Shown here in pieces: positions 50,190 through 57,809 of a DNA stretch of 64,000 nucleotides. The DNA is taken from assembly GCA_025462885.1 (NCBI GenBank), contig JAOAPN010000003.1, positions 224,025 to 288,024 on the forward strand. The letters run 5' to 3'. Source of the stretch: Acidobacteriaceae bacterium. Its GTDB lineage: Bacteria > Acidobacteriota > Terriglobia > Terriglobales > Acidobacteriaceae. Numbering within the stretch: position 1 is the stretch's first letter; every line of letters begins with the position of its first letter. The translations under genes were made by a program, and so were the position numbers. Under the pieces are notes generated by a model. That model saw nothing but the letters and a program-made list of their open reading frames with translations, ran no database searches and was not told the origin of the DNA.

Positions 50190-51341
50190 TCAGGCAAACA
50201 AAACGCAGGTGGGAATCGCGACGGGAGCGTTGTTTTCAGTGGCTTTCAGAGTTCCCGTCTTTGGGTCGCGAGCGAAGACAGAGATGCGATCCGAGAACTG
50301 TTCCGCAACCAGAAAGAATCCGCCGTCAGGCGAGATCGTCATGTGACGCGCCTCTTTCCCGCCGAGCGGAAGCCGCTGGGTCAGCGTCATGTGACCGCTC
50401 GCCGGATCGACCGCCAGCACCAGCAGCTCTTCCGGGTTTCCGCGATTGCAGGAGTAGAGGACGCGGCCCGTCGTATCGAAGATGACCTCACCGGCGCGAT
50501 TCGCAGCGACATCTCCGCCCGCCACGAGCGTCGGCAGGCTCGAGATCTGCGTCAGGGTTCCGGCCGCTGCATTCCAGGCAAGCTGGGTCACGGTCGAGTC
50601 GAGTTCATTGACGCTGTACGCCCACTTCCCGTTGGGATGAAAAGCCAGATGGCGCGGCCCCGAGCCAGGTGCAGCCTGAAAGGACGGCGGCGTGTGCGGA
50701 GTAAGTTCTGCCGTGGCCGCATTAAGTTTGTAGATCATGATGCGGTCGGTGCCAAGATCGTTGATGAAGACAAACCTGTTATCCGGCGAGAAACAGACAC
50801 CGTGAGCGTGCGGAGAAGTCTGTCGGGAAGCGTTCGGGCCGGAACCGGAGAAGTGAAACTGAGAAACTGGCGCGGAGAGGTGGCCATCCGCGGCGATCTT
50901 GACCGACAGCACCTTACCCGAGCCATAGCTGGCCGTAACCAGGCAGCCCTGGCTATGGTCGAGCGCCGTATGCACCATGTCGAATTCAGGGGTAGTGATG
51001 GTGTTGATAAGCGCGAGGTCGCCGTTCGCGGCGATGCTGAAGGAACTGAGTGCTCCGACCTTGGGAGCAGACTGGTGCCCCGCAAAAAGAACGCGCTTCC
51101 CACCCCGATTGCTGGCGGCAAGAAAGCCGGCTGAGTCAGCCTGCGCAGCCAGACGAAGACCCGCAAGAGTCCCGTTTGCGTGATTCCATGTAGCAACGTG
51201 AATTCCTGCCGTAGGGCCTTTGGCGCCCGATCCAATGTAGAGCATCTTGGTGGAAGTGGACGCGAATGCGGGAACCTGGGTTGCAGCCAGCGTTGCGGCA
51301 GAGGTGGCAAGAAACGAGCGGCGGGTCCAGGATGCAGGCAT
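50190..51341 (-). CDS. lactonase-family beta-propeller protein with Tat signal, 383 aa
   Basis: The seven-bladed propeller of 6-phosphogluconolactonase type is shown by repeats such as SPHAHGVCFSPDNRFVFIND, GSGPRHLAFHPNGKWAYSVN and GKEARHMTISPDGGFFLVAE, which carry the conserved H-F-P-x-G pattern of the Pgl family. The N-terminus has a twin-arginine signal (WTRRSFLATSAATLAATQV), so it acts outside the cytoplasm and the true substrate may not be the phosphogluconolactone. The ATG at 51341 fits the signal. Confidence 0.85.
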   Translation of the reverse strand: MPASWTRRSFLATSAATLAATQVPAFASTSTKMLYIGSGAKGPTAGIHVATWNHANGTLAGLRLAAQADSAGFLAASNRGGKRVLFAGHQSAPKVGALSSFSIAANGDLALINTITTPEFDMVHTALDHSQGCLVTASYGSGKVLSVKIAADGHLSAPVSQFHFSGSGPNASRQTSPHAHGVCFSPDNRFVFINDLGTDRIMIYKLNAATAELTPHTPPSFQAAPGSGPRHLAFHPNGKWAYSVNELDSTVTQLAWNAAAGTLTQISSLPTLVAGGDVAANRAGEVIFDTTGRVLYSCNRGNPEELLVLAVDPASGHMTLTQRLPLGGKEARHMTISPDGGFFLVAEQFSDRISVFARDPKTGTLKATENNAPVAIPTCVLFA

Positions 51342-51404
51342 TTTTTCTCCGGCTCCATAGTACCCCAGTGACTCGGGAGAAGGATGAACCTGCGAAGCAG
51401 CAAT

Positions 51405-52337
51405 CTAGCCGGCCTGCGCCAGCGACGCCTGCCCGCCCCCGAGGCTCGCGCGCATACGGTGGGTCTCGTCGACCGGCGTGGCGCCGAAGAGGCGTTTGAA
51501 CTCACGGCTGAACTGAGACGGGCTCTCGTATCCGACTTTTTCCGCCGCGACCGAGGCCCCGACCGCATCCTGCACCATCAGCAGGCGCGCCTTGTGCAGG
51601 CGAATGGTCTTGAGATAGCGCAGCGGCGAAGTGGAGGTAACGGCTTTGAAGTGATGATGCAACGCCGAGACGCTCATGCCCACGCCCCCAGCCAGCGCAC
51701 GAATGTCGACCGGTCGCGTGTACTCGGCGTGCAGGCGATGCAGGATGCGATGGATCTGGTTCCGCGCGCTGTCCATCATGAGCAGCGATTTGAGCGCCGG
51801 TCCCTGCTCGCCGCATAACGCGCGATAGAGGATCTCGCGAACGATCTGCGGCCCGAGTACGGCCGTGTCCGCTGGCGTGTTCAGGCACTCCAGCAGCCGG
51901 ACTGCGGCATCGCTGAGCGAAGCGTCCATCGGAGTGGCGCTGACGGTCTGCTCTGCGGGAACGACCAGCGTCGGGCCGCCGCGTGCCTCCATCTTCATCA
52001 CCAGTTCGCTCAGAATCGCCAGATCGACCCGCACCGAAAATGCCAGAAAAGGCCCATCCGGGGCGACGATCGTCTCGCACTCGAACGGCAGCGGTACGGT
52101 AAGGACGAGGTAGTTGCCGGCATCATAGGTAAAGGTATGCGGGCCGAGGTAGCCGTGCTTCCTGCCCTGCGCTACGATGACAATCGAAGGATCGTAAAGC
52201 ACCGGAACCCGTTCGCTGGAACGATCGACGCGCATGACACTGACTCCATCCAGCGAGGTCGGATACACACCCGCAAACGGGGTGAGCCGGGTTAGCTGCT
52301 CCACCATGCTGCAACGATTTGTTTCAGTTCGATTCAT
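51405..52337 (-). CDS. AraC-family transcriptional regulator, 310 aa
   Basis: The C-terminal third holds two helix-turn-helix units: IRALAGGVGMSVSALHHHFK followed by AVTSTSPLRYLKTIRLHKAR, and GASVAAEKVGYESPSQFSRE followed by FKRLFG. The N-terminal half (VPVLYDPSIVIVAQGRKHGY, FTYDAGNYLVLTVPLPFECE) is the AraC N-terminal type often found beside alcohol or aldehyde dehydrogenase genes. The start at ATG 52337 leaves 161 bases to the divergent dehydrogenase gene; a frame to 52418 adds residues with no sense. It probably activates that gene. Confidence 0.88.
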   Translation of the reverse strand: MNRTETNRCSMVEQLTRLTPFAGVYPTSLDGVSVMRVDRSSERVPVLYDPSIVIVAQGRKHGYLGPHTFTYDAGNYLVLTVPLPFECETIVAPDGPFLAFSVRVDLAILSELVMKMEARGGPTLVVPAEQTVSATPMDASLSDAAVRLLECLNTPADTAVLGPQIVREILYRALCGEQGPALKSLLMMDSARNQIHRILHRLHAEYTRPVDIRALAGGVGMSVSALHHHFKAVTSTSPLRYLKTIRLHKARLLMVQDAVGASVAAEKVGYESPSQFSREFKRLFGATPVDETHRMRASLGGGQASLAQAG

Positions 52338-52498
52338 AGAGTGTTTCCGCTCTATCAACGCTATTACAACCAATCTCACTTGTCGCGGAATTTGCAGAAT
52401 CAGGCAAGGGATCTGCACTTTTGTGCCTTGTTGCCGGCCCTGACGTGGAGTTTTATAGGAGAGGTAGGCTACCCGGCCTGCCCAGGAGAGATTCGAAA

Positions 52499-53551
52499 AT
52501 GTCTACAGCTACCAAGTCTTACGCGGCACCGTCCGCGACCGCTCCGCTGGCACCGCTCACCATCGAGCGCCGCACCCCCACCGAAGCCGACGTCGAGATC
52601 GAAATTCTGTACTGCGGCGTCTGCCACTCCGACCTTCACCAGGCCCGCAACGAGTGGGGCAACTCCGTATTTCCCGTCGTCCCAGGGCATGAGATCGTCG
52701 GCCGCGTCACCAGCGTCGGCTCCGGCGTGACCAGGTTCAAGGTGGGCGATATGGCTGCGGTCGGCTGCATGGTCGACTCCTGCCGGACCTGTCCCAACTG
52801 CAAGCAGGGGTTGGAGCAGTACTGCGACAACAACATGACCCAGACCTACAACGACGACGACAGAAAGTACGGCGGCCGGACCTACGGCGGGTACTCCGAG
52901 CGCATCGTCGTGGACGAAAACTACACGCTCAAGATTCCGTCGAATCTCGAAGCAGCCGCAGTCGCTCCGCTGCTTTGCGCGGGCATTACGACCTACTCGC
53001 CGCTGCGCCACTGGAAGGTGACCAAGGGCCAGAAGGTCGGCATCGTCGGATTGGGCGGACTGGGCCACATGGGTCTGAAGTTTGCCCACGCGTTCGGCGC
53101 GAAAGTCGTGCTGTTTACGACCTCGCCCGGTAAGGCTGAAGACGCCAAACGCCTCGGTGCAGACGAAGTCGTGCTCTCGAAGGATGCGGAAGCGATGCAG
53201 AAACACGCACGCAGCTTCGACTTCATCCTCGATTGCGTCTCCGCAGACCATGACATCAACGCCTACATCAACCTGCTGAAGGTGGACGGCACCCTCACGC
53301 TGGTGGGAGCTCCCGAGAAGCCCCTGGCGATCGGAGCCTTCGGCCTGCTCATGGGACGCAGATCGTTCGCAGGATCGGGGATCGGAGGCATCGCCGAGAC
53401 CCAGGAGATGCTGGACTTCTGCGGCGAGCACAACATCGTCAGCGATATCGAGATGATCGATATCCACCAGATCAACGACGCCTACGACCGCCTGCTGAAG
53501 AGCGACGTGAAGTACCGCTTCGTGATCGACATGGCTTCGCTGAAGAAGTAG
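52499..53551 (+). CDS. zinc-type NAD(P)-dependent alcohol dehydrogenase (YahK/CAD-like), 350 aa
   Basis: Medium-chain dehydrogenase with catalytic zinc site ILYCGVCHSDLHQARNEWG and PGHEIVGRVTSVG, a structural zinc site DSCRTCPNCKQGLEQYC, and the nucleotide loop VGIVGLGGLGHMGLKFAHAF. YGGYSERIVVDENY and the layout fit the cinnamyl-alcohol/YahK group that reduces aldehydes with NADPH. The ATG at 52499 follows AGGAGAG; a frame to 52421 has no better site. It is divergent from an AraC regulator and ends at a hairpin terminator. Confidence 0.92.
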   Translation: MSTATKSYAAPSATAPLAPLTIERRTPTEADVEIEILYCGVCHSDLHQARNEWGNSVFPVVPGHEIVGRVTSVGSGVTRFKVGDMAAVGCMVDSCRTCPNCKQGLEQYCDNNMTQTYNDDDRKYGGRTYGGYSERIVVDENYTLKIPSNLEAAAVAPLLCAGITTYSPLRHWKVTKGQKVGIVGLGGLGHMGLKFAHAFGAKVVLFTTSPGKAEDAKRLGADEVVLSKDAEAMQKHARSFDFILDCVSADHDINAYINLLKVDGTLTLVGAPEKPLAIGAFGLLMGRRSFAGSGIGGIAETQEMLDFCGEHNIVSDIEMIDIHQINDAYDRLLKSDVKYRFVIDMASLKK

Positions 53552-53579
53552 TTCGATTGCACTGTAATGCACAAAGCTA

Positions 53580-53612
53580 AGGGCTCACTCTCGGGATTCG
53601 AGAGTGGGCCCT
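53580..53612 (+). terminator. terminator of the alcohol dehydrogenase gene
   Basis: A 14-base stem with one G-T wobble (AGGGCTCACTCTCG with CGAGAGTGGGCCCT) closes a 5-base loop, 28 bases after the stop codon. The T tract is short (TTTGC). Confidence 0.7.
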
Positions 53613-53665
53613 TTGCAACTATGCCGATTTTGGAAGTACTCAAACAAACTTCGGAGACAGACCTC

Positions 53666-53776
53666 CGGCAGTATCACCTTATAGGTGTTGCGCCTTCGCG
53701 GTGATATTGAATTCGCCGGATGTTGGAAGGACACACCTGTGTGTCCTTCCGAGGGTCTGGATGGCGACACTGTCTA
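53666..53776. repeat. palindromic repeat family A, copy 3 (short form)
   Basis: The unit opens with GGCAGTATCAC, contains TTGAATTCGCCGGAT and a hairpin GGAAGGACACACC-TG-TGTGTCCTTCC, and closes with GCGACACTGTCTAAC. It lacks the long central TTTCTTTTGTCGG hairpin seen in the other copies. It touches the GDPD stop codon. Confidence 0.65.
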
Positions 53777-54706
53777 ACGATGCAGCGCAGGCGCCTGCCC
53801 ACGCAGCCAGGTAAGCAGTCCGGCCGGATCATCCGTGATGATGGCATCGACATGAGCGTCTGCCATCTTCTGCCAGCCTTCCTTGGCGTTCACGGTGTAA
53901 GGCACGACTTGCAGATGCGCCTGGTGGGCCACGGCAACTTCGGCCGGCGTGACCAGCGATTCATCGGGACTGAGAATATCCGCGCCCGTGATCTTCGCGA
54001 TGTGAGCGAAGCTCTTATCCGGATCGGTGATGCCCATGAAGGAGTCGTACTTCGCCTGTCCAAAGAGCGCCGAGAGACGGATCTTCGGGTCGAGCGTCTT
54101 CATGGCATGGAGTGTGCGGAAGTCGAAGCTCTGCAGGATGACACGCGACTCCAGGTGATGTCGTTTGACGGCCTTGTCGATCATCTTCACGAAGACCTCG
54201 GGTGAGGGAGCGATGTCGGGCTGGGTCACAAAGATCTTGGTCTCGACATTGAACTCGAACGTCCCTTGCGGTGCGAGAGCGAGTACCGCTTCAAACGTCG
54301 GAATAGTTGTGTGGGGGACAGCGACCTGCTGAGGAAAGGCAGCCAGGGTCTTCGAGCCGCAATCGTATTGCTTCAATTGCGCGAGCGTGACCGAGTGGAT
54401 GAGGGTTCCGGGTGGCAGGGAAGGGCCGGTGCAGACGCGCTCATTCGCCAGCAGGGCGTTCATGCGCGGATCCTGGTAGACCTTCTGGGTGAGATACGGC
54501 GAGTGCGACACGACGAGGACGTTGTCTTTCGTAACGGCCAGATCCAGTTCCAGCATATCGGCGCCGTTCTTAATCGCGTATTCGAAGGCGGGAATGGTGT
54601 TTTCAGGACGGGTCGCGCGCCCTCCACGATGAGCGTGAACGAGGATTGTCTGTGTCACAGCAGGCGCTACGCCGACGAATAGAAGTGCAATAAGTTTTAC
54701 AAGCAT
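53774..54706 (-). CDS. glycerophosphodiester phosphodiesterase, secreted, 310 aa
   Basis: The GDPD barrel starts with ILVHAHRGGRATRPENTIPA and FEYAIKNGADMLELDLAVTK, carrying the catalytic histidine, arginine, glutamates and aspartate, then VLVVSHSP with the second histidine. FEFNVETKIF and SRVILQSFDFRTLHAMK are later family motifs, and ADAHVDAIITDDPAGLLTWL ends the fold. It splits glycerophosphodiesters to glycerol-3-phosphate. A signal peptide (LVKLIALLFVGVAPAVTQ) shows export. Its stop sits at the edge of repeat A copy 3. Confidence 0.9.
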   Translation of the reverse strand: MLVKLIALLFVGVAPAVTQTILVHAHRGGRATRPENTIPAFEYAIKNGADMLELDLAVTKDNVLVVSHSPYLTQKVYQDPRMNALLANERVCTGPSLPPGTLIHSVTLAQLKQYDCGSKTLAAFPQQVAVPHTTIPTFEAVLALAPQGTFEFNVETKIFVTQPDIAPSPEVFVKMIDKAVKRHHLESRVILQSFDFRTLHAMKTLDPKIRLSALFGQAKYDSFMGITDPDKSFAHIAKITGADILSPDESLVTPAEVAVAHQAHLQVVPYTVNAKEGWQKMADAHVDAIITDDPAGLLTWLRGQAPALHR

Positions 54707-55010
54707 GGAGCAAGGTTCGCTGCTTCGGGTTACAAGGCTGTCAAAGCCGAAACATAATTCTTACGAGCGAGACCGTTGCCCCCAATGACTCCGATAGATC
54801 AGGGTCAAACCAAGTCTTCTCGGCATCTGCTCCCATGGAGCTAACCCCTGTCAAGCCCCCAGGATCGCCAAAAATCCACTAACTCTACCTCTATCAACAG
54901 AACAAAAAAATAAAAAAGTGGCATTTTAGTTATTTTCAATTTCATACAATAGAAGTAGAAGTATCAGTCAGAAAACAATGGACGTAGGTTCGGCTTCCAG
55001 CAGATCGGAC

Positions 55011-55125
55011 TTGGAGCGGTTTTCCTGCGGGTGTATAGCGGTGGCTTTCACTCACGTCCGTTTTCTCCAATGAAAACGGTACTGTTTGAGATCTTCCCTC
55101 CACAGCAACCGGAAAACTACTCTAA
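55011..55125. repeat. palindromic repeat family B, copy 2
   Basis: The ends TTGGAGCGGTTTTCC and GGAAAACTACTCTAA are inverted copies with a few mismatches, and the centre has CCGTTTTC-TCCAAT-GAAAACGG. Size and layout match copy 1 at 30644-30757. Confidence 0.7.
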
Positions 55126-55250
55126 GTCGTTCTGTGTCACGAATTTAGCCGTAACCCTTTTATTTAGACTATTTTAGCGACAGATGCCTTTCGTATATCG
55201 ATGAAATAAAACGGGTTATGCGCTGGTAACCCTGGGGGGCGGGGCAGTAA

Positions 55251-55276
55251 GAAGCCCTCTCCAAAGAGAGGGCTTC
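55251..55276 (-). terminator. terminator of the beta-propeller lipoprotein gene
   Basis: A perfect 11-base stem (GAAGCCCTCTC with GAGAGGGCTTC) with a CAAA loop lies 23 bases after the leftward stop codon. Read leftward it is followed by TTACTG, a weak T tract. Confidence 0.75.
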
Positions 55277-55299
55277 TAGTGTCCGGCCAGGCGTAAAGA

Positions 55300-57615
55300 T
55301 TACGTCTGCTTGCGGGGGCGCTGAACCAGTAGATCCGGTGCCACAACCGCACCCGTGGAATCAGTCAGCTTCGGAGCAATCGGCGTGGTGGTATCCACAA
55401 AGTTCGTGGAACCCTTGGTTAGGATGTGCACCAGGTTGTCGCCCGAAGTGCCCGAGTAGAACGTTGTGTTGTCTGAACTGAATACGCCTGAGAGCGGCGC
55501 AATCGGAGCAGTCGAACCGAACGTCGAGAGCGTTACGCTGCCCAGCGTTCCCGGTCCACTCGTCGCCGGTTGATACAGCGGCAGCTTTCCACCGGTACCT
55601 GCGTACGTCACGAAGACATTCGCCGAGTCCGAGGAAGGAACAACACCCGTAATGCTGGTCGCTGTAATTCCCGGGATCGCGGTCGTCAGAGCCGGAGTCG
55701 CGGTAAACGTAACCGGGCCGGTAATGGGGCAAGCGCCAGCAGTCTTAGCGACGGTGGAGACGTTCAGGTCCGTCAGCGTCGCGGCACTGGTCGCCGTTAC
55801 GCCGACGATATGATTGCCATCGTTGGTCGCAGCCAGCCGGTCCGTCGGTGGGCCAGTCACGGCTGCATCGGGGAAGAGCACATTCGACGTCGTCTGCAGA
55901 CCGTTGGTGCTGGTCACCGTCGTCGTCGAACAGGCGCTCCGGGCAGTGGTCGTCAAACCGCTGAAGAAGGCACCGACGCTGGGAACCGTGATGGCGACAT
56001 CCGTCACCGGCGTCGAAGGCGTGATGGACGTCCAGCCCGTCACCGCGGAGTGTACCAGCAACTGGTTGCCTGCCGTGATGTAGACCGTCGAGCTGTCGGG
56101 AGAAAACTGTGCACGTGTCGCAACGCCGCCGTAGGTCGACTGGATCGTGCCCGTGGCCGTGTACAGGTAGACCAGTTGACGGTTCGGGTCGGTCATCACC
56201 AGCGTCGTGTTATCCGGTGACACCGCCAGAACCTTGCCTGCAACCGTGGAGTCTTCGCGGGTCAGGGCATTGGTCTGCGCGTTGAAGACCATCAACTCCG
56301 TTGCGCTGCCCATGTAGATGGAAGCGCCGTCGTTGCTGATCACCATTGAGTTCGGTATATAGGGAAGCTGAATCGGCGCACCGATTGTCGTCGAGGTGAA
56401 GTCCACCGGTACGATATAGCGCGACTGCGTGCTCGCGATATACAGCACCGTGCTGTTTGTACCCGGCGTCGTAATCGTGACCGGGTTGGAGACCACCTGC
56501 TTGCCGTTGCCGAACAGACCAATCTGGTTGAACGGGGAAGGATTGCAGGTCGGCGGCTGGCAGACTGCGGTAATCGTTCCCGCGCCCGGATAGATCGGTG
56601 TGACAGAAGCCGTCGAGCTCAACGGCAGGGTCGTCGGAGTGGTCGAAACATACGACAGCGTCAGACCGGTGAGGACCTTGCCGAGAGTATCCGTGACCGT
56701 CGCGGTGATCGGCTGCGTGAAGTTCTGGTTCACTGTGATGTTGGTACCAGTCGTATTCGGGACCGACAGCGAAATGTTTGCCGGCGGGCAGGTCGCGAAG
56801 AACCCGGCTGAACTGCCGGCGTTCGCGAGGCTGGAGTTGATGATCGTCGAGCCAGGTGCCTGCGCGGTGGCAACGCCGTTCTCGTCGATGGTTACGATCG
56901 CTGAGTTCTGCGGAGTGTAGGTCAGGTGTCCTGCGAGGCAGCTGATGTTCTGCTGGCTTGCTCCCGCGCCTGCGTAGACGCGAGCAGCGAGTTGACCGGT
57001 GCCGCCCTGCGAGAGGCACGAAGAGCCCGTATACGCGGGAGCGTTCGTCGTCACCGCCTGCAGTGTGCAGACCTTGGTGGTCGCATCGACAGCGCAGTTG
57101 GTTGCAGGATCGTTGATACAGTCCGTCGATGGACTGCCCAGCACCACGCTGGTCACGATCGGGTGAACGTAGACCGCAATCGGATTGCTGGTGCCGCCAT
57201 TCGCGCTGGCCGTAATGTAAGCCGTGCCGCTGCGATTGGTCGAGGTGCAGGTAGTGAAGTCGGCAATACCGCCGCCCGTATTCCGGTTCCACGATCCCGC
57301 GCACAAACGGCCCGTCGTCGGCTGAACGTCAGCCAACGTCAGGTCGGTCGTCCCGTAGGTAAATGCGTTCACCGAGACGGTCGTGCCTTTGCAGTCTGTC
57401 GCGGCCGGCGTGCTGACCTGGCCGATCTGAGACTGGTTCAGCGAGATCCCGTACAGCTTCGGCTGCAGCGCGATCGAGTAAAGCTGACCCACAACGGGAC
57501 CTGAGTCGCCGCCGTTGCAATACGTGACCACGGTTTTTTTGGAGCACCCGGAGATCGAGATACCAAAAGGAACCGTGAAAAGAAGAAGAGCTACTAAAGT
57601 GACAAACCGACGCAT
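55300..57615 (-). CDS. large lipoprotein with Ig-like and beta-propeller-like repeats, 771 aa
   Basis: The signal peptide ends in a lipobox (LLLFTVPFGISISGCSKK), so the mature protein is a lipoprotein. The N-terminal half is rich in threonine, serine and paired cysteines with Ig-like strands, for example HLTYTPQNSAIVTIDENGVA and TAQAPGSTIINSS, which resemble BIG2 domains. The C-terminal half has YncE-like propeller blades, as in NSMVISNDGASIYMGSATEL and ATRAQFSPDSSTVYITAGNQ. The composition, 12 or more cysteines and many short strands, points to a surface or periplasmic binding protein. Such proteins are common in acidobacteria; no task is known. A terminator follows. Confidence 0.75.
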   Translation of the reverse strand: MRRFVTLVALLLFTVPFGISISGCSKKTVVTYCNGGDSGPVVGQLYSIALQPKLYGISLNQSQIGQVSTPAATDCKGTTVSVNAFTYGTTDLTLADVQPTTGRLCAGSWNRNTGGGIADFTTCTSTNRSGTAYITASANGGTSNPIAVYVHPIVTSVVLGSPSTDCINDPATNCAVDATTKVCTLQAVTTNAPAYTGSSCLSQGGTGQLAARVYAGAGASQQNISCLAGHLTYTPQNSAIVTIDENGVATAQAPGSTIINSSLANAGSSAGFFATCPPANISLSVPNTTGTNITVNQNFTQPITATVTDTLGKVLTGLTLSYVSTTPTTLPLSSTASVTPIYPGAGTITAVCQPPTCNPSPFNQIGLFGNGKQVVSNPVTITTPGTNSTVLYIASTQSRYIVPVDFTSTTIGAPIQLPYIPNSMVISNDGASIYMGSATELMVFNAQTNALTREDSTVAGKVLAVSPDNTTLVMTDPNRQLVYLYTATGTIQSTYGGVATRAQFSPDSSTVYITAGNQLLVHSAVTGWTSITPSTPVTDVAITVPSVGAFFSGLTTTARSACSTTTVTSTNGLQTTSNVLFPDAAVTGPPTDRLAATNDGNHIVGVTATSAATLTDLNVSTVAKTAGACPITGPVTFTATPALTTAIPGITATSITGVVPSSDSANVFVTYAGTGGKLPLYQPATSGPGTLGSVTLSTFGSTAPIAPLSGVFSSDNTTFYSGTSGDNLVHILTKGSTNFVDTTTPIAPKLTDSTGAVVAPDLLVQRPRKQT

Positions 57616-57809
57616 TGAACCTCCCCGTCCAACCCGAACTCAAGCTGAACGGTCACTCTCACAACCGCTTAATAGCCGAATGGATAGCCGAACCCCTAGT
57701 GTAAAAGCTGCGCACTAGGGAAGCAAATGACTCTACTTCTGATAGAGACGTTGGCCGGCCGATTTCGCAGTCAAAAAGACTCTCTCCACTAAAGATTCTG
57801 GACTGAAAG

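Larger units (their letters stand above)
54707..55299. other. 593-base intergenic region with repeats and an A/T-rich stretch
   Basis: No gene is supported. An A/T-rich stretch at about 54895-54960 stands out from the GC-rich surroundings. CCCCTGTCAAGCCCCCAGG at 54845-54863 and CCTGGGGGGCGGGG at 55231-55244 are partly complementary and may be the ends of a third element, into which repeat B copy 2 (55011-55125) has been placed. Confidence 0.5.

Noticed and set aside
55164..55352. 62-codon leftward frame over the lipoprotein terminator
   Set aside because: It overlaps the end of the lipoprotein gene and the terminator hairpin and has no ribosome site.
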